Shown: in pieces, positions 1 through 9,489 of the stretch
Position numbering within the stretch: the stretch's first letter is position 1
Layout: each line of letters starts with the position of its first letter
NCBI GenBank assembly: GCA_029204225.1
Contig: CM055108.1
Coordinates: forward strand, 26,031,303-26,095,302
Length of the DNA: 64,000 bases
Origin: Diphasiastrum complanatum
Taxonomy: Eukaryota > Streptophyta > Lycopodiopsida > Lycopodiales > Lycopodiaceae
Direction: 5' to 3'
Notes under the pieces: generated by a model
What the model was told of the DNA's origin: nothing
Database searches by the model: none
The model's input: only the letters and a program-made list of their open reading frames with translations
Translations under genes and position numbers: made by a program

Positions 1-46
1 ACCTTGTTCATAGATTCAAGGAATCCGTGAACGTTTGGCGCCGTTG
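1..46 (+). other. 5' LTR end and tRNA-Asp-type primer-binding site
   Basis: TGGCGCCGTTG at 36-46 matches the first 11 bases of the plant tRNA-Asp primer-binding site (TGGCGCCGTTGCCGGGGA) and then diverges. Gag follows on the same strand after a leader of about 1.4 kb. Bases 1 to about 34 should therefore be the last bases of the 5' LTR. The LTR boundary is inferred, because the second LTR is not present for comparison. Confidence 0.7.
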
Positions 47-1196
47 CACAGCTCCACATACATTAAACCGCCCAAACCATTCCGATCTGTGCCACACACC
101 CATCGCTCTCCGAACTTCCATGCCTTCATCACAGAGCCCTGCCTACTGTGAACCGCACTTCTCAACCGACGCTTCACGCTCATTTCCAAGCTGAGCCATG
201 GTTCAATCTCGACTGGCGCCAGAGCCATGTTTCAAATCTCGACCGATGCGCTACAGTCTAATCTCAACCGATGGCCTTCAGTTAGATCTCAATCGACACA
301 CTGCTTCAGATCTCAACCGACGCCATCCTCTTAAATCTCAACCGATGGCCTTCACTTAGATCTTGACTGACGTTTCGCGTTAGATCTCAACCGACGGCCC
401 TCAATCAAATCTCGACTGATGCCTATTCACTCAAATCTCAACCGACGGTCAATATTTAATCTCAACCAACCGCTTTGAGTAAGATCTCGACCGACGACAC
501 TTCGCATCAGATCTTGACCGACGACGCTTCGCGTTAGATCTTGACCGATGACCTCGCATTAGATCTCGACCGACGACGCTTTGCGTCAGATCTCGACCGA
601 TGACCTCGCGGCCGATCTCGATCGACGCCCTCACCACAGATCTCGATCGACAGCTTCACAACAGATCTTGACCGACGCTTTCGTGTCAGTTCTCAACCGA
701 CGACTAATCTCAGATCTCAACCGATCCTTTGACCGTCTAGTCCATATTCACCAGCATTACAGTCACTGCGACCACTCGTAACAACCACATTGATCTGTCG
801 TGACCATTCTGCACAGTGGCAACTGTATCCAACCGTAGCGAATACATTCACCAGCACACCCATTACTTCACTCTTTGCATTATTGTGACCCAAAATAGAC
901 CGTGTTCATTCGCCACTTCTGTACACTATCACCATTGCCAAAGTTTTACGCTCGGTAGTGGTATAATTGACTTCAACATGTATCAATTGTCTACTGAAAA
1001 ATCAGATTGGATAGTCCTTTTTGAATTCTCTCGACTGGGTAAACACTGCTCCAATGGCATATGACCTACAACCCCTTTCTAACCTCCAACCACCAATCGA
1101 CCACCCTTTCCCACATTTCGCACAGCAACGTTGACGCCGCACCCAGCTGTCACTACAGCCACAAGCCATTGAGATCGCAATTGACCGTAACCGACC

Positions 1197-1237
<41 letters not shown>

Positions 1238-1436
1238 CAACGGACTGCCACAACCCGTATTGCACCACTACCACCGCATTCTATCGTTCCACCACCTTAG
1301 CCGTATCCACCGCCATTAGTCGCATTACACTCGCATCAACCGTGGATCTGTAGCAAGCGCATTCCAACACCCGTATCCACTGTAACCAGAGTCCAAGTGC
1401 ATATTTATACAATCCTATGACACTCTACACGCTGTC
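47..1436 (+). other. Untranslated leader of element A
   Basis: This lies between the primer-binding site and the gag start codon and carries no convincing ORF. It contains a degenerate tandem repeat (about 225-735) and a pure run of 35 A at 1199-1233. Short open frames here are made of repeat units and do not look like proteins. A packaging signal would be expected in such a leader, but none can be recognised. Confidence 0.6.
225..735 (+). repeat. Degenerate tandem repeat built on AGATCTCAACCGACG
   Basis: The core (C/T)AGATCT(C/T)(A/G)ACCGACG recurs roughly every 25-45 bases, with variable spacers such as CTTCGCGTT and GCCCTCA. More than a dozen copies can be counted by eye. Copies differ by transitions and spacing, so the array is old or was built by slippage of a composite unit. 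It sits wholly inside the leader of element A and appears to be part of that element. Confidence 0.75.
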
Positions 1437-2262
1437 ATGGATCGCCCTTATGATACGAATTCTACGGAGGACTATCCACCAGAGATGGTTTTCCCATCCA
1501 TCGAACAGGCTCGATTTAACAGATATTCTCGGATGAAATCTCAAGTCCAAGAGCCATCCACGAACCCATTCAATAGATGGGAACCTATGCGTTATGAAGC
1601 TCCATACGAACAACCACAATTTCATGCTGCCGAATCCTCACATGCAAGAGCTCACTTAAACGGAGCTTTCGCAAATAATGTTCCATGTACTGAAAAAAGG
1701 ACCCCAAAGCTCGACTTACCTAAGTACGATGGCAACATCGATCCTCAAAGATTTCTTCAAGTCTTTGAGAATGCATGTGATGTCTATGGTGAAACATCAA
1801 CAGACGCCATGATTCAACTGTTCTCGATGACCATGATCGATCAAGCACGAGAATGGTTTTTTAACCTTGATCGTGAAGATAAACGTGACTGGTCACTCTT
1901 GAAGGAGGCCTTTATCAAACACTTCAAGCCATTTCACTTGATAGAAAGTTCTTTTGTCAAACTAAGTAATATCAAAACGACAAAAGATGAAAAATTATGT
2001 GACTACATTGAATGATTTAAACGATTAAAAAGTCAGGTACAAGAGCAACCCACCGAATCCATGCTCATCATTTGGTTCCTCATTGGACTCCCACGATCGA
2101 TAAAATGTGAACTTTGTTCCAATGATAAATATACATCATTGAAATAAGTCATGTCTGATGCCATTCGGGAAGAAGACGAGGGCTCAGATGTTAATGAACC
2201 ACGAGAACGGAGAGCACATCGTGTTGTCCAAGAAGCTCGCCCAAAGGATGACACTTGAGAAT
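1437..2262 (+). pseudogene. gag capsid region of element A, broken by stops
   Basis: The frame opens at an ATG at 1437. It has the retrotransposon gag core: LPKYDG near residue 98, then FLQVFENAC, AREWFFNL and LLKEAFIKHF. A TGA at 2013-2015 interrupts the conserved IE-x-FKRLKSQ stretch; an Arg CGA codon there would need only one C-to-T change. The same frame continues through IIWFLIGLPRSIKCEL to about 2135, meets another stop, then runs on as an acidic segment (IREEDEGSDVNE). The capsid protein would package element RNA in cytoplasmic particles; this copy cannot make it full length. Confidence 0.88.
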
Positions 2263-3210
2263 AGTTATGGAAGACACAGATGGAGTTGCTTTTAACCAGC
2301 AACACCAACAACAGATGGAGAAACTCACGAAAGAGTTTCAGAACACTCTTAAGTCTATCCAGAGTTCAATGCCAGGTCAGTTACCCACTGACCAAATCCA
2401 CCATAGATGAGAGAATACGTGGTGCCCTCACTGCCGAGGTGCACACACTGGCAATGAGTGCCCTTCATACCACCCGGTCCTAGCTACTTCCTTGATCAAA
2501 TGTGAAATCTGCAACTTTATGGGCCATACCTCTCTTTATTGGTATTATAGCCCGAGGAACCAACCTCACAACCAGTCAGGAGGACATTATCAACCTCCTA
2601 GGCAACCATTTGTTTCACAACACCACCACACGACTTATCAACCATGAAACAACCAGATCCATATACAAGAGTTGCCCAGACAACCTAGACATGACCCTCA
2701 ACCACAGCTGGCGCTCTTAGGACCACCACCAAGAGGACAACAAGATCTAGGAGCACAAAAACATAGACATCCTCGAGAATCTGCCCAAGCACATCTGGTA
2801 GAAAACTCCTACAATCAATCATATCACAATGATACAACAATTCCATTATCTAGTCATCACCATTATCAAACCGACAACTCATGCTCATGCAAACAAGCTG
2901 AGTATTCCACACCACTAGAAAACTCAGCACAGCTAGCCATCCAAGATGGTTATGCTATTGCCACGGGACCATGAGCAACCGCTGCATTATGTGTGGCGAA
3001 ACTGGACATTTCATGGCTGACTATAAAGTAAAAAACCAATACCATGCGGAATGTCCCAACTGTGTTCGCAAACACAGCTTCAAAGACTGTCCTAAACAAC
3101 CTAACAAGATCCTTCCAGCACGTCATATCACATCCAAACCTGTTAGAGTTCTTACTAGAGCACAACGCCAACAACAAGAACAAAAAGCAAAACCATGGAA
3201 AATCAGCTGA
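2263..3210 (+). pseudogene. gag nucleocapsid of element A with four CCHC-type knuckles
   Basis: Two pairs of zinc-knuckle motifs are visible. Pair one (frame of 2423): CPHCRGAHTGNEC at 2423-2461, and CEICNFMGHTSLYW at 2501-2542 with the last Cys replaced by Trp. Pair two (frame of 2983): CIMCGETGHFMADY from 2983 with the last Cys replaced by Tyr, and CPNCVRKHSFKDC at 3052-3090. Between the pairs lies a Gln/Pro/His-rich segment with RQPRHDPQPQ and similar runs. A frameshift separates the pairs. CCHC knuckles bind RNA in the Gag precursor; four is more than the one or two usual in plant Ty3/gypsy Gag. Confidence 0.75.
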
Positions 3211-3357
3211 CCTACATGGAAGCCATTTGACGGCTTCCACATTACCAAAGACTACCTGGACCCAAAAGTGGAACAAAGGCAATACAATGAATTTTGAGAT
3301 GAATTTTTGTGAGAGGAAGAACAAGTATGTTCTGACCTCCTGAAAGCTCAACTCACT

Positions 3358-4449
3358 ATGTCGTTCCATAGTGCAATCAAATCTTTCATCGGACTTCAAC
3401 GCTATATCTATCATAGTTTTCAGTTGCCTCCTATTCCTAATGAACAACAAAAACTAGAAGACATTCCTGAAATTCCTCAGATTCCTATGAATCTGATGAA
3501 TATAGATGTTGCTAAGGGGAATAGCATCACACTACCTTTGTCCTATAAAGATTATCCCACAATATATGCTATCCTCGATAGCGGATCAAGCATTAATATA
3601 ATGGCTTTGTCATTGGCAAAGTCATGGGGCTTCCATACCCTCGATCAACCACGATATAAACTTTGCATGGTTGATCAACGAGTTACCAACCCTGCTAGTC
3701 ATTTATCAAATATAAAAGTTCGGATAGCAGGTGTCAAGTTTATTATCGATTGTGTCATCTTAGACCTACCAAAAGATGCTAATGCATATAAACTCCTTCT
3801 TGGTACACACTGGCTCCAGATGGCAGGTGTTGTCCAAGATTGGAAGCATAGTAAAATTACCTTTGGCAACCATGAGAAACAAGTCATGGTTGACTCAGTA
3901 GGCCATGTCAAGCCAGCCAAGGTATATGATGATTGGTCATCTACAACATATGACGAATCAGATAGTGTCCCGATCCAACCAAAAGGCCACTATACACGAT
4001 CCACGAACATAATCAATTGGGGTCATGCACTAGCCACTGTGGACTATGCAGATTCCAATCGATGTCGTATCGAAACCGCTACAGCAGATGTGGATATTAT
4101 CCCATCTTCTACAGACATTGACACACCCATCATCCCACTTATGATAATTGACCCGATGCCTATAGCTTGGTGTTCAGGAGAACCTAGCATCTCTACCGCC
4201 CATGTTTCGGAAGAAAGTATTCTTTCCATAGATGATGTAGAAATGACGGATGAACATGTACTCCTCTATCTAGATGCCCAACCTCATCCACCAAAATTAT
4301 TTCCTAAGGAGATCAAGACTCCAGGACCGTTGGCTCATGTCCAACTGACGTCAAAAATACCCAACACACAAGCATACAGGCCCAAATCCAAAGTTTATAC
4401 ATGGGATTGTATCCAGATGAAGTCTGGGATACAATCAATAATGATATGA
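3358..4449 (+). pseudogene. Retropepsin-like aspartic protease region of element A
   Basis: This is a long open frame from the ATG at 3358. The catalytic motif is AILDSGSSINIM, with the active Asp at residue 74 (codon 3577-3579). LLLGTHWLQMAGVVQDW near residues 150-165 matches the second conserved block (LLGxxWL) of gypsy proteases. The C-terminal 200 residues are an acidic linker typical of the protease-RT junction in this lineage; DEHVLLYLDAQ has a counterpart in element J (DEQVLQHMD). The enzyme would cleave the Gag-Pol polyprotein. The active site is intact, but the frame is broken from RT by a frameshift near 4400. Confidence 0.85.
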
Positions 4450-4640
4450 TAAGTGAGGTAACAACACCGCCCACTCAAAAACCGCAAAAACCTCAGTTAC
4501 AAAAAAATAAAATCATTGATACACAATTAACCGAACGTCAAAAACAAATGCGTGCGAAGCTTAAACAGCCGATAAAGCCCTTGTCTAAGGAGACAGACAC
4601 CAAACAATCAGACCAAGCTTCCACGTCCGGTAGTGAATAA
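4401..4640 (+). pseudogene. Frameshifted protease-RT linker of element A
   Basis: The linker continues here in another frame: a Lys/Gln/Pro-rich stretch (TTPPTQKPQKPQ, then IDTQLTERQKQMRAKLKQ) ending in TAA before the RT domain. It overlaps the end of the protease frame by about 50 bases, which locates a frameshift near 4400-4449. It has no enzymatic motif and is annotated only as the connecting segment. Confidence 0.5.
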
Positions 4641-4646
4641 ACTTAG

Positions 4647-5345
4647 ATGATTCCCATACTCCCAGAAAATTTTGTGGACCCGCCTTTTGATCTTCCACAG
4701 AAGTTCAAAGATTTTACACTGGATGATGTTGTTATCCAGTTACCACAGCCACATCGGGAACCTACACCAAGTTCCAATTCCTTTGAAGGGCCCACTAAGA
4801 CAATTCCACTAAACCTTAAAGATCCTGACGAGGATCGAATAGTTCACGTTGGTGCACATCTGTCATCAACCCAACTGTCTGATCTAGAGACTTTAATACG
4901 CAAATACAGAGATGTATTTGCACGAAATTATATCGAAATGAAAGGAATCCCCCCTAAAATAGTAGTACATCGGATTTCTCTAGAAGACAATGCTAAGCTT
5001 GTTAGGGCTAAACCTTACCGCAGTAACCCCATCTATCGTGAGAGGATCGATGAGGATATTAAGAAATTGCTAGATGTTGGCTTCATTTATGAGGTCCAAC
5101 ATACTGATTGGGTATCACCCATTGTGGTTGTACCCAAGCAAAACGACAAGCTTTGTATCTGTATCGACCTCAAGAACCTTAATGCGGTTACGAAGAAAGA
5201 CCATTTTTCCTTACCTTTAACAACCCAAATATTAGAGGAAATGGCAGGAGCTGAAGCTTTCAGCTTCTTGGATGGATTCAACCGTTATTTTTTTGTTCAA
5301 ATAGCCCTTGAAGATAAACATAAAACATCCTTTGCCACAAAAACA
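4647..5345 (+). pseudogene. Ty3/gypsy reverse transcriptase, N-terminal half (element A)
   Basis: The segment starts with the linker FKDFTLDDVVIQLPQP, then VHVGAHLSSTQL. The RT fingers and palm follow: YRERIDEDIKKLLDVGFIYE, VSPIVVVPKQNDKLCICIDL, LNAVTKKDHFSLPL, FSFLDGFNRYFFVQIALED and HKTSFATK. The catalytic Asp in FLDGF is present. The second block (MPFGL, YxDD) is missing because homology ends near 5343. The normal motif G-Y in DGFSGY reads NRYF here, a sign of decay. The enzyme would copy element RNA in the particle; this fragment cannot be active. Confidence 0.9.
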
Positions 5346-5389
5346 GTAGACACATTTTGCATTCAAGATCATACATCATAAAAATGACA

Positions 5390-5745
5390 TGTGCACAATG
5401 GCTACAAGATCATCTATTGATTTTTCTCTGATTCTTCAAGCACTGCATGCAAATCCACGCAGTGTGTTGGCATGAGAGAAATACAGTTCTCTCACAAGTG
5501 GATGTCTGGCTTACTAGTGGACTTGTGGATCCTACTTACAGAACTTGTCTTGCTTGCAGATGGACTTCGTCTCTGTATTTTTGTCTTGATTGCTTACTAG
5601 CATCAGACTACATCATACATCTATCTGTATGTTCATGTATATCAAGTATGATCCAGTAAGTATATAGTCTTTTAGTGTAACCTTTTAGATTAGAGTAACT
5701 AAGCATCTACAACTAATCAAAAAATTACAAGAGTGGCAGATTAGC
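5390..5745 (-). repeat. Probable copia-type 3' LTR (element G), approximate ends
   Basis: On the minus strand this follows the RNase H end of a copia element, where the 3' LTR should be. It has LTR-like AT-rich composition, includes GTGTTGGCATGAGAGA, and is weakly similar to 41000-41335 (shared GTGTTGGCAT-AGAG core and GATTAGA-CTAAGC end). Exact borders cannot be set because the 5' copy is not in the window. The interval 5745-5975 holds degenerate copia-derived sequence with repeated TTCGTGTTCGCGA-like words and no gene. Confidence 0.4.
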
Positions 5746-5974
5746 CATGACCTAGAGTGTATTTGCTGATGCCATGCCATCAGATCAGATATCTGCACTT
5801 TTGGGTACTTGCTTTATCTTACTGGTACTCTTTGGAGCGTGAGGGCAGAAAAGGTTTCGCGACATCTTTCGTGTCGTGTCATTGGTTTCGTTTCCATCAT
5901 CTGACTTTCTTGTGTTGGACCACAAAAGATTCTTGTTCGCGAATCTTTCGTGTTCGTTTCTTCCCATCAGGTGT

Positions 5975-6593
5975 TCACAAAACTTTCATGCTTCGTGTCT
6001 CTTGACTTTCGTGTTCGCGAACATCTTCGTCAAACAGAGAGCTGAAAGCTAGTGAATCTTTGTAAATAGAAATGTTTTGTTTCTTCAGCTCCTTCTCAAA
6101 GCATGATAGCTTTAAGATCCCGAGACTGCTCCTCTGTCCTTTGTCCAGATCTTTGGTGAAGATGTCAGCAACCATGTCTTTCGTTCCGATGAAGGTGGTC
6201 TGCAACATCTTCTTTTCAATTAGATCCCTGATCAAGTGGTACCTGATCGCAATGTGCTTCATTCTAGAATGGAACACAGGGTCTTTCATCAGATGTATTG
6301 CAGAGGTGTTATTCATCTACAAAACTAGAGGCTCGTTCCTTGTTTCGCCCAATTCAGCCAGAAACTGCCTTAGCTAGATTATCTTGTTGGCCATTTTTGC
6401 TGTTGCTACGTACTCTGCTTCGCAGGATGACTAGGCCACTGCTTCTTGCTGACCCAAATAATTGCTTCTCCTGATGTGATGGTTCATCCTCCTGAGACGC
6501 TTTTACAATCATCCTTGAGGGATGCCCAGCTAGCATCACTGAGCAAGATTTCATATTTGAGTGATGTACTTCTATATAGATGTCATTGTACAA
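5975..6593 (-). pseudogene. Ty1/copia RNase H, C-terminal part (element G)
   Basis: Reading down the minus strand, the copia RNase H motif SCEAEYVATA lies around 6400-6430, then a stop. NTSAIHLMKDPVFHSRMKHI and IRYHLIRDLIEKK follow, then the final block MVADIFTKDLDKGQ. These are the last 130 or so residues of a copia Pol. The tail beyond FTK (about 50 residues) is probably read-through into 3' sequence. At least one frameshift and one stop separate the blocks. It would degrade RNA in RNA-DNA hybrids during reverse transcription; only the C-terminal half survives. Confidence 0.88.
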
Positions 6594-7476
6594 TACTTTA
6601 TGAGCACGTGCGCAATTAGAATTAAACTAGACTTATAATAACGGATTAGCTAAACCACTTCTTGTAAACAAACAAGCACATGTATAACTACAACTCTAGC
6701 TGTGATTGAGCGGTGTGCACAAGAGCAGAAGATTTATCATCTCCATTACATCTCATTTTAGGCTGTAACATACAATTGTTGCTCTTGCTCCATTACAAGC
6801 AATTAATATAATATACAAGCAACACTTCTTCATCTGTGTCTTATGTAGATGGTTTGTATGTGTTGTGATTTGATTGTATTTTTTCTACTTTGCTTATCGC
6901 GCTCATTCACTCACTCTGATAGATCATGGACGTCTTTGACTCCTTTGCATTTGATTAGATTACGGTCGTCTTTGACGCTTGAGGATGACGGTTGAGGAAC
7001 AAGCGCAAAATCTTTGCACCTTACTTCTATATTCTGTAATAAAACATTCCATCAATAGTAACTCTCACACTCTTCGGTGGATCATGCATTGGTCCTATAT
7101 CAGGGCGGGAGCTGTTTCGCATTATTCTTCTCTTAGATTGCACAGGTCATAACAGAGCCTCATGGCTCACCAATTCTGTTTCATCTATTCATTCCACCCA
7201 CACCCACTCGGTTCCACCAATAGTTGGGGTCAGACCCGTCTACAACATTACCAAATTGAAAACTAACATTTGATGTGTATACAGTGTCGAATTTGAAAAA
7301 GAATCACTTATAAAAATATGCAAATATCAAATTATAAAGCCAAGATTAAAGGCCTTGGACTGGTGAAGATTTTAAAAAAAATCATGAATGACATCATGCT
7401 CCACTTGCGAGTTGTTAAAGTTTGCAAAACAAATTGCAAATTTGCTCAACATTCCATCGACTCAAATCAAGCTTGA
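6594..7476. other. Non-coding interval, no gene recognised
   Basis: No reading frame with protein-like content was found. The sequence GCTGTGATTGAGCGG at 6699-6713 recurs at 39940-39954, 55 bases before a tRNA-Asp-type primer site, so part of this interval is probably an LTR remnant of that family. The stretch 7030-7230 has LTR-like content but no paired copy. Confidence 0.4.
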
Positions 7477-8430
7477 TGTGTCGTCTCCCTTGAGTCCTTG
7501 CTAGAAGAACAAAAGGAACAAAGGGAACATCGTGAGACTGCTCCATTTGCCTCATTAAATTTTTTGAAATCAAGTATTCAAGCAACTTATCTTTTTGATG
7601 AGTTTGATCAGCATTGGTGGATGGACTTTTTCGAGGAACAAAAAATCGGTTTGCTCAATCTTGAACATACATCAACAACCGAAGAATTTCATTGGCCTCA
7701 TAAACTAGGAAGATCAACTACAACTGTTGAACCTTCAGATCTTCCTCGAGATAATGATTTCTTGCAGCTTGTGCAAGGTGAAAAACGTGAAATTTATGTG
7801 GGCTCAAGGAAGAATAAGCATAGTGTAAAAGCTGCAAAAATGAAATGGCACGGTGATTTGAATGAAATCCAAATTGGAAGCCTTGTTGCACTTCTAGCTT
7901 CAAAAAACAATGAAGGGCATCCATTTTGGATTGCCAAAGTACTTGGTTTTATTCGAAATAGCAATCAAACAAAAGTACTACGTGTCCATTGGTTGTGCAC
8001 CACTTCAACAAATGTTTTTTTGGGAAGGTACGAACTCGAAATGTTGCAAGTAGATCCAAAGGGCAAGAGAAAGAGATTGTCAAAAAATCAACCAAGAGTC
8101 GACGATTTGAATCTACAAGATATAGATGTTTTGACATTTAATTTTGAATTGACAATGACCAATCATCTACAAAAGTCAACTATATCTATATTGAAAGAAC
8201 GACTTGGATTACTAGAAAAACCATCATCCTCCCTCGTCATCAACAGAGAAAAGCTGATTTACAAGGTTTTTTTGTCAACATTAGATGCGGATTCTGAGGA
8301 AGATATGCCAGTTGACTCTGATGAAGAAGACGGGTCTTCCACTTCATCAGCTGAAAATGAGAGTGTTGAGAATATGTCAAGTTCTGAATTGAGAGGCATC
8401 AGTGAAAATTCCTTAGAAAATGTACTTTAG
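7477..8430 (+). CDS. Unrecognised open frame with reader-like core and acidic tail
   Basis: The frame runs from a stop at 7474 to a TAG at 8428 (317 codons) with no initiating ATG at its left end; the first in-frame Met is about 48 codons in. It may be a partial gene, an internal exon or an expelled transposon domain. Counting from the TTG at 7498, residues 124-185 form a compact block (IQIGSLVALL, GHPFWIAKVLGF, VLRVHWL, LGRYELEML), which recalls BAH, PWWP or Tudor-like beta-barrel readers. That is a resemblance only. Residues 186-205 are basic; residues 255-310 are Asp/Glu/Ser-rich (DSEEDMPVDSDEEDGSS). No RT, integrase or transposase motif is present. Lack of internal stops, unlike every neighbour, suggests recent origin or constraint. 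Confidence 0.45.
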   Translation, partial: CVVSLESLLEEQKEQREHRETAPFASLNFLKSSIQATYLFDEFDQHWWMDFFEEQKIGLLNLEHTSTTEEFHWPHKLGRSTTTVEPSDLPRDNDFLQLVQGEKREIYVGSRKNKHSVKAAKMKWHGDLNEIQIGSLVALLASKNNEGHPFWIAKVLGFIRNSNQTKVLRVHWLCTTSTNVFLGRYELEMLQVDPKGKRKRLSKNQPRVDDLNLQDIDVLTFNFELTMTNHLQKSTISILKERLGLLEKPSSSLVINREKLIYKVFLSTLDADSEEDMPVDSDEEDGSSTSSAENESVENMSSSELRGISENSLENVL

Positions 8431-8700
8431 AAAAAAGAATGTGCAAATATAATTTAAGTTGTTTTGTATTTCAATGGAATTTCGAGTTTCAAAAATCATT
8501 CGTTCTCTTAAATTATTATTTCATTTGTAATTATGATGGTTTTATGAAGTTTGCAACAAAAACATTATAGTTCTTTATTCAAAATATGCATTTTTTGGCA
8601 TTTTTTAAAAACAAATGTAGAGATTTATATAAAAAAACCATGATTTTGGCCTAAACCTAGGACCATGAAAAAACACCAAAAAAACTTACTCTTTTTCAGG

Positions 8701-8978
8701 TCAAAGTCCCAAAACAAATGTCATCGTGTTATGACAGCTTCCTGGCCATAGACTAGCTGGAAAGGAGTTAGACTGGTGGCCCTCTTCAGGGTAGTGTGAT
8801 AGGCCCATAGAGCAGCATGAAGTTTCAGAGTCCCAATCAGATCGGCTGGACTCGGTGGTCTTGGTTAGAACATCATATAATATTTTGTTGGTTAATTTTG
8901 CCTGGCCATTGCATCGTGGATAATAATACGGCGAACTTTTGCGATGTCCACAGAGAATTTTGAAAGCAGATCTGCTAT
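8701..8978 (-). pseudogene. Integrase core end of element B
   Basis: On the minus strand it reads [30 protein letters not shown] and a decayed [13 protein letters not shown], then [11 protein letters not shown]-like sequence. This is the gypsy integrase segment around the catalytic Glu (canonical NGQAE-SNK); here the Glu position reads Lys (QAKLTNK), so the active site is lost. Frameshifts occur within the block. It is separated from the rest of the integrase by element D. Confidence 0.8.
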
Positions 8979-8983
8979 GACAA

Positions 8984-9476
8984 TATAATAGAAGCTCCCT
9001 AAGATCCTGCTTACAAGACAATACATAATGGAAAACACACTATGGAGCAACCACCCAACCAAGTAGAACTCTTGAAGCTTCACCCCCAAGCCAAGAAACA
9101 AGAGGCATGAATGTAGAGTGAAACCCCTTCACAATGAGGAGTAGGACGAGTTTGGCCTCAATATATAGAGCCAAAAGCAACCTAGGCACATAGCCCTGCA
9201 TAGCCCTAAGTTCCCTATACATAGATTCACCTAGAATAGAGTCCTATGCATGGACCAACTATTCATAGAATTGCTATTGATAACTCTACACATGCATACA
9301 CTGTCTCATACCTTGTCTAAACTCCATTTAGTGTGTTCTGGGCCTCACAAGGATATTAGTTACTTTCGAATCACATCCAGTATGACGTGGCATAACTAAT
9401 AGCTTGATTTACTGGAGTACCGTGTATCCAAGACTAGGAGTATACTGAATCCTACTTACTGGTCATGGACATAACA
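8984..9476 (-). repeat. Left LTR (3' LTR) of element D
   Basis: This 493-bp direct repeat is near-identical to 12968-13475. On the minus strand a TATA-like CTATATATTGAGG lies near 9158-9170, a plausible LTR promoter. The left copy lacks an approximately 14-base segment present in the right copy near 13110-13125 (around the ATGATCACAATGAGGAG part). Confidence 0.92.
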
Positions 9477-9489
9477 TTCTTCCCTCCTT
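9477..9489 (-). other. Polypurine tract of element D
   Basis: The minus strand reads AAGGAGGGAAGAA directly before the LTR start TGTTATG. This is the usual position and composition for the plus-strand DNA primer of an LTR retrotransposon. Confidence 0.8.

Larger units (their letters stand above)
1..5345 (+). mobile_element. Ty3/gypsy LTR retrotransposon A, 3'-truncated
   Basis: The order is LTR end, primer-binding site, leader, gag, protease, reverse transcriptase, all on the plus strand. The reverse transcriptase stops in the conserved stretch just after the FATK motif near 5343; the catalytic YxDD block, RNase H and integrase are absent and copia sequence follows. Gag and the protease-RT linker resemble element J at 58.6-63.2 kb and the gag of element H at 33-35 kb, so the three look like one lineage. 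No chromodomain is seen. Stops and frameshifts make it defective. The 5' LTR lies mostly outside the window, so LTR length and target duplication cannot be read. Confidence 0.9.

Noticed and set aside
1002-1300. Frames with poly-Phe or poly-Lys over the A run at 1199-1233
   Set aside because: Produced by the homopolymer run inside the element A leader.
8892-9222. Minus-strand frames over the left LTR of element D, repeated at 12783-13221
   Set aside because: Identical frames occur in both LTRs; they are LTR sequence, not genes.
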